45,069 nt of DNA from Tannerellaceae bacterium (GCA_031280435.1 JAITGS010000037.1:1-45069); one strand, 5' to 3'; shown: positions 34,473-43,552, numbered from the stretch's first letter. Numbers and translations: made by a program. Notes: generated from the sequence alone by a model not told the origin.

Positions 34473-35621
34473 ATGGATACATATATTATATTACAGCACT
34501 ACTGGTGGTTTCTCGTATCACTGCTCGGAGCGCTGCTCGTGTTCCTGCTTTTTGTCCAGGGCGGACAGTCGCTGCTCTTCACCATAGGCAAAACGGAGCT
34601 CCAGCAAAAGATGCTCCTCAACTCCACCGGTCGCAAATGGGAATTTACGTTCACCACGCTGGTAACATTCGGCGGAGCCTTCTTCGCCTCCTTCCCGCTC
34701 TTTTATTCAACGAGCTTCGGAGGCGCATACTGGGTATGGCTTCTGATACTTTTCTGCTTCGTTCTGCAGGCCGTCTCCTACGAATATCAGGCAAAGAAGG
34801 GCAATCTGCTCGGCAAGAAAACCTATCAGATATTCCTTATCATCAACGGCGTCCTTGCCCCTGTGCTCATAGGCGCCGCCGTGGGGACATTCTTCAACGG
34901 AGCCAACTTCATAGTTAACAAAGCCAACCTTGCCGACCTTGGGATGCCCGTCATCTCCAGTTGGGTAGAATATCACGGCGTGCAGCTTCACGGCCTCGAA
35001 GCCGCCCTCAATCCCTGGAACCTGGCGCTCGGCCTTGCCGTATTCTTCCTCGCAAGAATCCTGGCTCTGCTATACTTTATAAATAACATTGCCGATGAAG
35101 ACATACACTCAAAGTCGCGCCGTCAGCTGTGGATTGAAACGGCCCTGTTCCTTGTATTCTTCCTCACCTTCCTCGTTCACCTTCTGCTTCAGAAAGGATT
35201 CGACACGAAGGCTATGGACTGGGTTGCCTACAAATATTTCACAAACCTGATTGAGATGCCCTACGTGCTGGCTATACTCCTGGCGGGCGTAGTAGGCGTG
35301 CTGTTCGGCATAGTGAAAACCCTGCTTTCGGCCGAATGGAACAAAGGCATCTGGTTTGCCGGAACAGGAACAGTGCTCACCGTGCTGGCCCTCCTCCTGC
35401 TTGCCGGCTGGAACCACACGGCATACTATCCCTCTCTTGCAGACGCCCAAAGTTCGCTGACGCTTGAGAACAGCTGCTCCAGCTTTTTCACACTAAAAAC
35501 CATGAGCATCGTTTCCATCCTCGTTCCCTTTGTACTTGCCTACATCGTTTACGCATGGCGCGCACTCGACCTCCGCAAGATCAACGAGAAAGAGATGACG
35601 GAAAACGAACACACTTACTAA
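34473..35621 (+). CDS. cydB: Cytochrome bd ubiquinol oxidase subunit II
   Basis: A 382-residue subunit with eight to nine membrane helices; the start YIILQHYWWFLVSLLGALLVFLLFVQGGQ and the central VLAPVLIGAAVGTFFNGANF fit CydB. It completes the bd oxidase with cydA 18 bp upstream. No cydCD follows. A terminator lies 40 bp after the stop. Confidence 0.96.
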   Translation: MDTYIILQHYWWFLVSLLGALLVFLLFVQGGQSLLFTIGKTELQQKMLLNSTGRKWEFTFTTLVTFGGAFFASFPLFYSTSFGGAYWVWLLILFCFVLQAVSYEYQAKKGNLLGKKTYQIFLIINGVLAPVLIGAAVGTFFNGANFIVNKANLADLGMPVISSWVEYHGVQLHGLEAALNPWNLALGLAVFFLARILALLYFINNIADEDIHSKSRRQLWIETALFLVFFLTFLVHLLLQKGFDTKAMDWVAYKYFTNLIEMPYVLAILLAGVVGVLFGIVKTLLSAEWNKGIWFAGTGTVLTVLALLLLAGWNHTAYYPSLADAQSSLTLENSCSSFFTLKTMSIVSILVPFVLAYIVYAWRALDLRKINEKEMTENEHTY

Positions 35622-35660
35622 AAACATACATTAGGAATTTTAACTGAGCCTGCTCAATGA

Positions 35661-35700
35661 AAAGCAGGGGGATGCCCAAAGCATTTCTCCCTGCTTTTTT
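35661..35700 (+). terminator. Terminator of the cyd operon
   Basis: AAGCAGGG (35662-35669) pairs with CCCTGCTT (35689-35696), with a second inner stem (GATGC/GCAT), followed by TTTTTT. Confidence 0.85.
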
Positions 35701-35804
35701 AGTTTGGCAAGTAGCCTCCGATGAAGATTGCGTAAGCACTCCCTTTCTGCTTCCCGCATATTATATTTCATCCCTTTCGGACAGGCGCCGGAGGGCTTTT
35801 TTTG

Positions 35805-36010
35805 GTGTGCCGGGCATGACATCACTTGGAGGTATCCACTACGGGGGTAGATAGTTGCCAACCCTTAGCCGAACAGCAAGGCTGTCCTTCGCGAGGGGGA
35901 ATCCGAAAGATCGGCAAGAGTGATGTTTCTCGAAAGGATAGCTGCAAACAACATCTAAAGGAGTCAGGCGCGGAACCGCCGTGTACCGCAGGGTGGTGGT
36001 GGGAGGTCTC
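35805..36010 (+). mobile_element. Internally deleted group II intron-like remnant, copy 1
   Basis: The segment begins GTGTGCCGGGCATGACATC, matching the GUGYG 5' end of group II introns, directly after a hairpin-plus-T-run (GGAGGGCTTTTTTTG). Near its right end GGAACCGCCGTGTACCGC then GGTGGTGGTGGGAGG resembles a domain V/VI 3' end in which the distal part of the domain V stem is lost. The intervening intron body and any reverse transcriptase are absent. The first 80 bp are repeated almost exactly at 36258, with the copies' identity starting precisely at the GTGTG. Confidence 0.5.
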
Positions 36011-36011
36011 T

Positions 36012-36255
36012 AACCGTAGCTCCCCGCAGTCAGCGGGACGGATATTTTTTTTAACCGAAGCTTCCCGCTGTCAGCAGGACGGATAATTTTTTTAACCGAA
36101 GCTCCCCGCAGCCTGCGGGACAGATAATTTTTTTAACCGAAGCTCCCCGCAGTCAGCGGGACGGATAATTTTTTTAACCGAAGCTCCCCGCAGCCGGCGG
36201 GACGGATATTTTTTTTAACCGAAGCTCCCCGCAGCCGGCGGGGAGCTTCGGTTAA
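36012..36255. repeat. Palindromic tandem array F, 6 units, exact 41-bp step
   Basis: AACCG starts at 36012, 36053, 36094, 36135, 36176 and 36217, 41 bp apart. Units run AACCGAAGCTCCCCGCAG, a variable centre, GCGGGACGGATAATTT and a T-run; this is array D inverted. The last unit is a perfect hairpin: TTAACCGAAGCTCCCCGC at 36215 and its exact complement ending at 36255, with a 5-nt loop. The array lies between two intron-like remnants. Confidence 0.95.
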
Positions 36256-36257
36256 CG

Positions 36258-36480
36258 GTGTGCCGGGCATGACATCACTTGGAGGTATCCACTACGGGGG
36301 TAGATAGTTGCCAACCCTTAGCCGAGCAGCAAGGCTGCGTCTTCGCGAGTGGGAATCCGAAAGCAGCTGTAAGCAAAGTCCTGAACTGAAGAACACGAAC
36401 AACATCAGGTACAAGCCTAAGGTTGATTATGAAGGCGAAAGGACTAATCTTGTAAGCATAGTCCGGGATTTGGAGGAGCG
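36258..36480 (+). mobile_element. Group II intron-like 5' fragment, copy 2
   Basis: It repeats the first 105 bp or so of copy 1 (35805) from GTGTGCC onward, with few differences, then continues with AACACGAACAACATCAGG and similar domain I-like sequence that copy 1 lacks. It starts 2 bp after the perfect terminal hairpin of array F. The right end is not defined; it is lost before or within the 3' end of the gene at 36498. Confidence 0.45.
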
Positions 36481-36497
36481 GCTCACGTCCTTCCGCC

Positions 36498-38234
36498 TTA
36501 TCTTACAACAATCTTTTGGGAATGGCTTGCTGCCGTCACTATATAGAAACCGCTTGGTGCGAAAACACTTTTTTGTCCCATTACATGGACTTGCGCATAT
36601 AGTTTCCCCGTAGGCGTATATATATCTACCGTTTGGGGAATGGCTGTCGCTATGTGAATGAAATTTGAAGTTGTTGTCACCTTCATTTCGTTTTTCAGAA
36701 CGGGAAGGGTTGCACTGCCTCCGGACAATTGCCAGGCTCCTATGGTGATGCTGCCTTCACGGCGAGGCTGATTCAACTGGTCGGTGACGACGGGAGTGAT
36801 GTTTTCAAGGTAGGCAGGATTTGTTTCCTCATTTCCATTCGGCAAAAACCATTTGCCCTCTTCCTTATAATATACGTCACTCAATATTCCGGCCAATACT
36901 CCGGTTCGATCGGCAGGACCGCCTGATTTTACTTTCAGCACATGGAGGTTGTCATCCGGGCTAGGGTTAGGGTTGCCGAATACTTCTTCGACGGTAGACA
37001 CAGTACTGTGGTAATTCCTTATGAAGTCGGATTGCACGTCATGGTAGATGCTGTAAAGCATTGATAATGTAAAGCCGGTAGAGAAAACATCGAAGGCATC
37101 TCTTCCTTTGTTGCCCGTCAGGATGCTGTTTATCAGCGTAACCCTGCCTCCGTAGATGCCTCCTCCGCTACGCGCCGCTTCATTGGCCGTAAAGCTGCAA
37201 TGGATGGCTTCACAATGAGCATAGATCCCCGAATAAACGCCTCCTCCTTCTTCCGCCTTGTTGCCGTAAAATGTAGAGTTGACGAGCTTTACGGAGCCGG
37301 CGGAGATGGCGCCGCCTTGGATAGCCTTGTTGTTTGCAAAGAGGCTGTTGTAAACTCGGAAGCCGGTGGTGGCGGAAGAAATGGCTCCACCGGAGGCATA
37401 ATTTCCGTTAGCCGAATCCATACCGACTTCATTGTCCCAAAACTTGCAATTTTCAATATGCAAGGTTGCGTGCTGTCCATGCGTTGTATTTATAGCTCCG
37501 CCACGACCGATAGCTTTGTTGTTCACAAAGTCGGTGTTACGTACCGCATCGGTATAGCCTCCGAAATTGGTATCAAGGACATCAAAATGTATGGCACCTC
37601 CGCTACCCTTGCTTTCATTTTCGGAAAAGAGGCAGTGATCTATGACTATTCTATTGTGGGTATAAATGGCTCCACCCTCGTTGGATTCGGATTCCCCGTC
37701 GGCTCTGTTCCGGGTAAATGTAGAATGGCGTATTCCGGTAGCAGCTCTTCCCCAAATGGCTCCTCCCTTGGTTGCCCTGTTGTTTGAAAATGTACAGTGA
37801 TCGACGATAAGCGTGTCGGCTACATTAGTTCGTTCATCACGGATTGCTCCTCCTTCATTGCCATTACCGCCGGATAAAGTCAGGTTGGCAAATGTAACCG
37901 AGTATTCGGGTGTTCCGTATTCAGGCCTTGCAATGCTAAACATGCTGCGCTTTATGCCGGGAGCGCCGGCCGTCCCCGCCTCAATGGTCACGCCGCCGGC
38001 TTCTCCGTCAATAACAAGCGAACCTGCAATCGCCGGCAAAGCTTCCGTCAATACTATATGCTTGACGTTGCGGAACAGAATTGTGTCCGGAGCCGGCGTG
38101 GCATTGGCCGTTTGAATGGCTTCGCGCAAGCTTCCTGCCCCGGCATTGGCGGTAGATGTTACCCTAATCTTTTCGGCATGAACGGCAAGACTGCCTGTGA
38201 TGCAGATAAAAATATAAAAAGCTCTGAGTTTCAT
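36498..38234 (-). CDS. Right-handed beta-helix surface protein with T9SS sorting tail
   Basis: A 578-residue secreted protein. A signal peptide (MKLRAFYIFICITGSLAVHA) is followed by VTSTANAGAGSLREAIQTANA, the typical start of CSLREA/choice-of-anchor Q parallel beta-helix proteins, and many coils of the type HCTFSNNRATKGGAI, HCLFSENESKGSGGAI and NSTFYGNKAEEGGGVY between about 90 and 400. The C-terminal 80 residues (VDIYTPTGKLYAQ...GFYIVTAASHSQKIVVR) form a T9SS type A-like sorting domain. The helix may bind or cleave a polysaccharide, or act in adhesion; no catalytic set is evident. It is convergent with the cyd operon. Confidence 0.85.
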   Translation of the reverse strand: MKLRAFYIFICITGSLAVHAEKIRVTSTANAGAGSLREAIQTANATPAPDTILFRNVKHIVLTEALPAIAGSLVIDGEAGGVTIEAGTAGAPGIKRSMFSIARPEYGTPEYSVTFANLTLSGGNGNEGGAIRDERTNVADTLIVDHCTFSNNRATKGGAIWGRAATGIRHSTFTRNRADGESESNEGGAIYTHNRIVIDHCLFSENESKGSGGAIHFDVLDTNFGGYTDAVRNTDFVNNKAIGRGGAINTTHGQHATLHIENCKFWDNEVGMDSANGNYASGGAISSATTGFRVYNSLFANNKAIQGGAISAGSVKLVNSTFYGNKAEEGGGVYSGIYAHCEAIHCSFTANEAARSGGGIYGGRVTLINSILTGNKGRDAFDVFSTGFTLSMLYSIYHDVQSDFIRNYHSTVSTVEEVFGNPNPSPDDNLHVLKVKSGGPADRTGVLAGILSDVYYKEEGKWFLPNGNEETNPAYLENITPVVTDQLNQPRREGSITIGAWQLSGGSATLPVLKNEMKVTTTSNFIHIATAIPQTVDIYTPTGKLYAQVHVMGQKSVFAPSGFYIVTAASHSQKIVVR

Positions 38235-38564
38235 GATTCATTTTGTATTAAGTGGTTGAACAATACATTCGCTAATATGGATAATTGTAAAGCTCTATTA
38301 ATTGCTGCCGCGGCTTTGCTCCGTTCACAGCGTAATTTGCTGTTAACATATATATGCCGTTTGCGGCAGCAGCAGTACATTCGGGCCATGCAGGCGTCAC
38401 GGCCGGTACAATCCCGTTTGATTCGTTAATTTCCATGATTTTAATTGCTTTAAGTGTTTAATAAACCATAGCAAATATAATGAAAGTAATCACTGCAGCC
38501 GATTCCCCCGACACACATACCGGCAGCGCGGAAATACATTTGCGAGCCATTCACACGTGTCAAC

Positions 38565-38670
38565 GGCTCGCGATAAATATCGGAAGCCACTGAATTGAGT
38601 TTAACGGCTCGCGATAAATATCGGAAGCCACTGAATTGAGTTTAATGGCTCGCGATAAATTCCGCGAGCC
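38565..38670. repeat. Palindromic tandem array G, 3 units, 41-bp step
   Basis: GGCTCGCGATAAAT starts at 38565, 38606 and 38647. Each core runs to GGAAGCC or GCGAGCC, an imperfect palindrome; linkers are ACTGAATTGAGTTTAA-like. On the opposite strand the units match array C (GGCTTCCGATAATTATCG). It lies between divergent genes, about 35 bp before the promoter at 38706. The remainder of 38235-38560 shows no gene. Confidence 0.9.
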
Positions 38671-38705
38671 ATTGAATAAAGTTTGATGCGATTCTCCCCG
38701 GCCCC

Positions 38706-38737
38706 TTGCGGCAAGGTATTCTAATTTCTTATCTTTG
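38706..38737 (+). promoter_or_regulatory. Promoter of the DUF2582 gene
   Basis: TTG (38706-38708) and TATCTTTG (38730-38737) are 21 bp apart, a full match to TTG-N19/21-TAnnTTTG, 28 bp before the ATG. Confidence 0.8.
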
Positions 38738-38765
38738 CCCAATTAATAAACCTAAGAGTTGAATT

Positions 38766-38966
38766 ATGGTAGAACAAATCGGAACTAATGCCGGCCTCGT
38801 TTGGAAATCATTGAACGATGGAGGCAAACAAAGTGTTAAAGAACTGAAGAAGGCCACTAAGATTAAAACCGAAAAGGATGTTTATGCAGCCTTAGGTTGG
38901 CTGGCCAAAGAAGGAAAGGTTGCTTTTGAAGAAAGCGCAACCGACGTGAACGTATGGCTCCTGTAA
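38766..38966 (+). CDS. DUF2582 winged-helix protein, 66 aa
   Basis: A 66-residue protein (MVEQIGTNAGLVWKSLNDGG...), matching the small winged-helix DUF2582 family frequent in Bacteroidota. The fold has a helix-turn-helix (KELKKATKIKTEKDVYAALGWLAKEG) and a C-terminal beta-wing (KVAFEESATDVNVWLL). DNA binding is likely by fold but no target is known. It has its own strong promoter and terminator. Confidence 0.85.
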   Translation: MVEQIGTNAGLVWKSLNDGGKQSVKELKKATKIKTEKDVYAALGWLAKEGKVAFEESATDVNVWLL

Positions 38967-39003
38967 TATTCAAGGGGGAGCTATGAATCTGAAATTTTAA
39001 GAG

Positions 39004-39038
39004 AAAGCTGCCTGGTTGAAAAACTGGCAGCTTTTTTT
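39004..39038 (+). terminator. Terminator of the DUF2582 gene, overlapping the next promoter
   Basis: AAGCTGCC (39005-39012) pairs with GGCAGCTT (39026-39033), followed by a T-run to 39038. The -33 of the M28 peptidase promoter lies in its loop. Confidence 0.9.
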
Positions 39039-39047
39039 CTATCTTTA
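39016..39047 (+). promoter_or_regulatory. Promoter of the M28 peptidase gene
   Basis: TTG (39016-39018) and TATCTTTA (39040-39047) are 21 bp apart. The -33 sits in the loop of the upstream terminator and the -7 begins just after its T-run. Confidence 0.65.
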
Positions 39048-39108
39048 CCGCATCAATTTAGTCAAAAGATTATTAATTACATTTTAACAAGGAAGGAGTA
39101 TTTTCCAA

Positions 39109-40674
39109 ATGAAAACAAAGCTGATTTTATTTTTTGTTGCTTGCTGCATGATTATGAGTTTGCAAGCCCAAACGCGCCTGCCCGACGAGGTTGCTTATCG
39201 CATCAAGAACGAGGCATTTACCAAATCAAAGGTTGAAGAGATGTCGCTGTGGATCACCGATTTTCTCGGCCCCCGCCTCACCGCATCCAAGAACGGACTG
39301 CGAGCCGAGCAGCTTGCCAAAGACAAGCTCACGGAATACGGCCTGAGCAATGCGCGAGTTGAATACGCCGTGGGATTCGCCCGAGGCGGATGGGAAAACA
39401 AGCGCACCTACATTGCCATGACCGAGCCGTATTACACACATTTCTACGCCACGCCGCGAGCATGGTCGGGAGGAACGTCGGGTGCGGTAGCGGGCGAAGT
39501 TGTTTACTTTAACGTTGAGAAGGCCGACGACCTGGATGCCTACAAGGGCAAGCTGGCCGGGAAAATCGTGCTGATGCCTCCCATCTCGCAGTACAGCATC
39601 AACTTTGAGCCGCTGGCTTCGCGGCGCACGCAGGAGTCGCTCGACGAGCTGGCCAAGGATCCGCGTCCGCAGGCTTCCGACTATCGCCGCCGTATGATGG
39701 TGATGTCGCCACTGATGACCGACCCCTCTTTGCGCCTTAAGGCAACGCAGATGCTGAAAGACGAAAAACCGCTGGCCGTGATCTACGGTAGCGGCACCTT
39801 CAACGTGCCCATGTCGCAGGGCTTGCAGTACAAGGCCGGCGATCCGGAGCCTGCGCCCGAAATCAACCTCCCCACAGAGGCGCACAACAGAATGGCGCGG
39901 CTTGCCCTTAAAAATATTCCCGTAAAGATGGAGCTCGATATTCAGAATACGTTCCATCCGGGGGATACATTAGTTAATAATATCATTGCCGAAATTCCCG
40001 GCGTCGATCCCAAGCTGAAGAACGAGGTAGTGCTCATCGGCGCTCACTTCGACTCCTGGCACGGCGGCACCGGAGCGGCCGACAACGCATCGGGCTGCAT
40101 CGTTATGATGGAAGCCATGCGGATAATCAAGGCGCTGGGCATCTCTCCCAAGCGCACCATCAGGCTGGCCCTCTGGGGAGGCGAGGAGCAGGGACTGTTC
40201 GGCTCGCGCGGATATGCTACGAACAACCTTTACAATCGCAGCACGCATACCAAGCTGCCCGGCTACGATCAGTTTACACTCTACCTGAACATGGACAACG
40301 GCTCCGGACGCTTCCGCGGCATTTATCTTGAGGAAAACGACATGGCCGTGCCCTTCTTCAAAACCTGGATGCAGCCTTTCGAGTCGCTCGGATTCAGCAC
40401 CATCAGCCTGCGACGTACCGGCAGCACCGACCATGTTTCCTTCAATTCCCTCGGCCTTCCGGCCTATCAGTTCATACAGGATCCGCTGGAATACGGGCGC
40501 ACCTATCACACCAACATGGATACCTACGAGCGCCTTTCGCTCGACGACCTCCGCGTTAATGCAGCCATCATTGCCTGGTTCGCCCTCAATGCCGCGCAAG
40601 ACAATGCCCGCATCCCCGTCAAGCCCGGAGTGCTGGAGGCCCTGAAGGACGCAACCGTGCCGTCCTATTTCTGA
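39109..40674 (+). CDS. M28 family zinc metallopeptidase
   Basis: A 521-residue secreted or periplasmic peptidase with a signal peptide (MKTKLILFFVACCMIMSLQAQ). A PA insert domain (about 130-260) precedes the catalytic domain. Probable zinc ligands and catalytic residues are H313 (GAHFDSWHGG), D325 (AADNASG), E359/E360 (GGEEQG), D396 (NMDNGSG) and H442 or H467 (STDHVSF; YHTNMD). This layout fits the carboxypeptidase Q/aminopeptidase branch. It probably releases amino acids from oligopeptides. No T9SS tail is present. Confidence 0.93.
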   Translation: MKTKLILFFVACCMIMSLQAQTRLPDEVAYRIKNEAFTKSKVEEMSLWITDFLGPRLTASKNGLRAEQLAKDKLTEYGLSNARVEYAVGFARGGWENKRTYIAMTEPYYTHFYATPRAWSGGTSGAVAGEVVYFNVEKADDLDAYKGKLAGKIVLMPPISQYSINFEPLASRRTQESLDELAKDPRPQASDYRRRMMVMSPLMTDPSLRLKATQMLKDEKPLAVIYGSGTFNVPMSQGLQYKAGDPEPAPEINLPTEAHNRMARLALKNIPVKMELDIQNTFHPGDTLVNNIIAEIPGVDPKLKNEVVLIGAHFDSWHGGTGAADNASGCIVMMEAMRIIKALGISPKRTIRLALWGGEEQGLFGSRGYATNNLYNRSTHTKLPGYDQFTLYLNMDNGSGRFRGIYLEENDMAVPFFKTWMQPFESLGFSTISLRRTGSTDHVSFNSLGLPAYQFIQDPLEYGRTYHTNMDTYERLSLDDLRVNAAIIAWFALNAAQDNARIPVKPGVLEALKDATVPSYF

Positions 40675-40703
40675 TCTATGCTTGTTACAAATTAAAATGT
40701 CGG

Positions 40704-40742
40704 GACGCCTCTCTAATGTTTGGAGAGGCGTCGGACTTTGTT
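40704..40742 (+). terminator. Hairpin after the M28 peptidase gene
   Basis: GACGCCTCTC (40704-40713) pairs perfectly with GAGAGGCGTC (40733-40742). The following GGACTTTGTT is only weakly T-rich, so termination may be partial. Confidence 0.65.
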
Positions 40743-40767
40743 ATAATCAATAAATCTTTTTAATACG

Positions 40768-43515
40768 ATGAACATGAAAAAACAGTTCTTCATTTACATG
40801 CTTTTAGTGGCCGCCCTGACGGCCTGCCAACAGTCGCCGCGTGTTGCAGTCGGCGAGCTGCGCTGCGAAGGATTGGACGATCCGATGGGGATAGATTTTG
40901 CGCCGCGGCTGAGCTGGCAGCTCGAATCCGAAGCGCGCAATGTCTTCCAAACCGGCTATCACATCCTCGTTGCATCCACAGCCGAAAAGCTCCAAGCCGG
41001 CGAGGCCGACCTGTGGGATTCGGGCCCGGTGGAGTCCGACAAATCCGTCAACGTGCGCTTCGGAGGCAATGTCACTCCGCGGGCCACTTATTTCTGGAAA
41101 GTAAAAGCCGTCACAACCCTCGGCGAAACCCCGTGGAGCAAGCCGGCCAAGTGGACGGCAGGGCTCATCACCTCCTTCGAATGGAAGGCGCAATGGACGG
41201 GCCTCGACGCAAGCTATCCCGGCGATGTGCTCGAAGGCAAAACCCGCCTGGCTGCACGATACTTCCGCAAGGAATTTAAGGTTGAACCGAAGCGGATAGA
41301 GAAGGCTACGCTATACATCAGCGGCCTCGGCCTGTACGAATGTACCGTCAACGGCAACCGCCTCAGCAATCAGACCCTCTCGCCTACGCCGACAGACTAC
41401 TCCAAGGTCGTTAAGTACAACACCTTCGACGTGACCGGTATTATAACAGGAGAACATAATGCCATAGGAGTGGCGCTGGGCAACGGCCGCTTCTTCTCGA
41501 TGCGTCAAACGGGCGTGCGCCACTTCGGCTTCCCCAAAATGATCCTTCAGCTCGAAATCATCTACGCCGACGGCGCCGTACAAACCATAATGAGCGACAC
41601 CTCCTGGAAGGTCACAGCCAACGGCCCCATCCGCTCCAACAACGAGTTCGATGGCGAGGAGTACGACGCCCGCATGGAAATGCCCGGATGGGACACGGCC
41701 GGATTCGACGACAGCGCCTGGGAGCAGGCACAGGCCGTTGAACCTCCCGGAGGAACGCTCGAAGGGCAGGTCAACCCCAACATCGCCCGCATGGACTTCG
41801 TTCGCCCCGCGGCAATCAAGGAGCTCAGCCCCGGAACGTTCATCATGGACATGGGTCAAAACATGGTAGGCCGCGTAGCCATGCAGGTGCAGGGAGCAGC
41901 AGGGCAGGAAGTGAAGCTCCGCTTTGCCGAAACGCTCAAGGACGACGGATCGCTATACCTCGACAACATACGCGGAGCCCTCGTAACCGACAAATACACC
42001 CTGAGCGGCAAAGGCCTCGAGAGCTGGGAGCCCGTATTCACCTACCACGGCTTCCGCTACGTCGAGATAAGCGGCTATCCCGGCACGCCCACCGTAGAGA
42101 ACTTCAGCGGCCAGGTGGTATACGACCAAATGGAGATAACCGGCTCGTTCGAAACCTCCGACGCCACCATCAACCAGATATACCGGAATGCCTACTGGGG
42201 CATACGCGGCAACTATCGCGGCATGCCCACCGACTGCCCGCAGCGCGACGAGCGCATGGGATGGCTCGGCGATCGCGCCGTAGGTTCGCTGGGCGAGAGC
42301 TTCATCTTCGACAACAATAACCTTTATGCCAAGTGGCTCGACGACATAGAGCAGGCACAGCGAGAAGACGGGGCCGTACCCGACGTAGCCCCCAACTACT
42401 GGAGCGTATACACCGACAACATGACATGGCCCGGAGCATACATCATCATCGCCGACATGCTCTACCGCCAGTACGACAACATTGAGCCCATAGCCAAGCA
42501 TTACGCCTCCATGAAAAAGTGGCTCCATTACATGCGCGACAACTACCTCAAAGACGGCATCATGACCAAAGATACCTACGGCGACTGGTGCATGCCCCCC
42601 GAACTCCCCGAACTCATCCACTCCAAAGACCCGGCACGCAAAACCGACGGCGCCGTGCTCAGCACCACCTTCTATTACCGCCTCCTGAGGCTCATGGAAG
42701 GATTCGCCGGCCTTCTCGGCAAGCCGGACGACGTCAGAGAATTTGCCGGCGAAGCCGACAATATACGCCAGGCCTTCTACGATAAATACTTCAACAAGGA
42801 AGGCGCATACTTTAGCAACAACACCGTCACCGCCAACCTCCTCGCCCTCTGCTACGGCATGGTGCCCCAGGAATATGTAGACAAAGTATTCAAGAATATT
42901 GTAGACAAAACCCTCGGCGAATTTAACGGGCATGTAAGCACCGGCCTGGTAGGAATCCAATGGCTGATGCGCGGACTAAGCTTCTACGGACGCCCCGACA
43001 TCGCCTACCGGATTGCCACAAACCGTACATACCCAAGCTGGGGATACATGGCCGAAAAAGGCGCAACAACCATCTGGGAGCTCTGGAACGGAGATACCGC
43101 CGACCCCGGCATGAACTCGCACAACCACGTCATGCTGCTGGGCGACCTCATCGTGTGGTACTACGAAAACCTGGCCGGCATACGCAACGATCCCTCCGGC
43201 ACAGGTTTCAAGCGGATAGAGATGAAGCCCAATGCCGTAGAAGGCCTCGAATGGGTCAACGCCTCGTATGAATCCGTTTACGGACGCATCGAGAGCTCCT
43301 GGAAGAAGGAAGGCGGAGGCTTCGCCTGGGATATCACAATACCGGCCAACTCCGCCGCCCTCGTTTACCTCCCCATGGAATTCGGAACCGTCATACGCGA
43401 AAGCGGGCAGGAAATCAGCGCCGTAAAGGAGATACGCTCCATAGGCGAAGTCTACGGCCACTTTGCCCTTGAGATAGGCTCCGGAACCTACAAGTTCAGC
43501 GTGCAGGACAAATAA
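40768..43515 (+). CDS. Alpha-L-rhamnosidase, GH78, lipoprotein
   Basis: A 915-residue glycoside hydrolase with a lipoprotein signal (LTA-C20). An Fn3-like domain (about 30-135), two beta-sandwich rhamnosidase N domains (about 160-455), the (alpha/alpha)6 catalytic domain (about 460-800) and a C-terminal beta-sandwich follow in order. The GH78 acid is in DCPQRDERMGWLGD (E495) and the base candidate is E771 in ATTIWELWNG. The enzyme removes terminal alpha-L-rhamnose from plant or bacterial glycans. No SusCD pair or other glycan genes are next to it, so it is not an obvious PUL. The start at ATG 40768 or 40774 is equivalent. Confidence 0.95.
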   Translation: MNMKKQFFIYMLLVAALTACQQSPRVAVGELRCEGLDDPMGIDFAPRLSWQLESEARNVFQTGYHILVASTAEKLQAGEADLWDSGPVESDKSVNVRFGGNVTPRATYFWKVKAVTTLGETPWSKPAKWTAGLITSFEWKAQWTGLDASYPGDVLEGKTRLAARYFRKEFKVEPKRIEKATLYISGLGLYECTVNGNRLSNQTLSPTPTDYSKVVKYNTFDVTGIITGEHNAIGVALGNGRFFSMRQTGVRHFGFPKMILQLEIIYADGAVQTIMSDTSWKVTANGPIRSNNEFDGEEYDARMEMPGWDTAGFDDSAWEQAQAVEPPGGTLEGQVNPNIARMDFVRPAAIKELSPGTFIMDMGQNMVGRVAMQVQGAAGQEVKLRFAETLKDDGSLYLDNIRGALVTDKYTLSGKGLESWEPVFTYHGFRYVEISGYPGTPTVENFSGQVVYDQMEITGSFETSDATINQIYRNAYWGIRGNYRGMPTDCPQRDERMGWLGDRAVGSLGESFIFDNNNLYAKWLDDIEQAQREDGAVPDVAPNYWSVYTDNMTWPGAYIIIADMLYRQYDNIEPIAKHYASMKKWLHYMRDNYLKDGIMTKDTYGDWCMPPELPELIHSKDPARKTDGAVLSTTFYYRLLRLMEGFAGLLGKPDDVREFAGEADNIRQAFYDKYFNKEGAYFSNNTVTANLLALCYGMVPQEYVDKVFKNIVDKTLGEFNGHVSTGLVGIQWLMRGLSFYGRPDIAYRIATNRTYPSWGYMAEKGATTIWELWNGDTADPGMNSHNHVMLLGDLIVWYYENLAGIRNDPSGTGFKRIEMKPNAVEGLEWVNASYESVYGRIESSWKKEGGGFAWDITIPANSAALVYLPMEFGTVIRESGQEISAVKEIRSIGEVYGHFALEIGSGTYKFSVQDK

Positions 43516-43552
43516 TCCTGAAGCTATACCGGGGCAACAGCCCTGCAATCCG

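Noticed and set aside
36012-36255. Array F as a simple terminator of the cyd operon
   Set aside because: A normal terminator already lies at 35661-35700, and six phased units with T-runs go beyond what a terminator needs, although single units may still terminate transcription.
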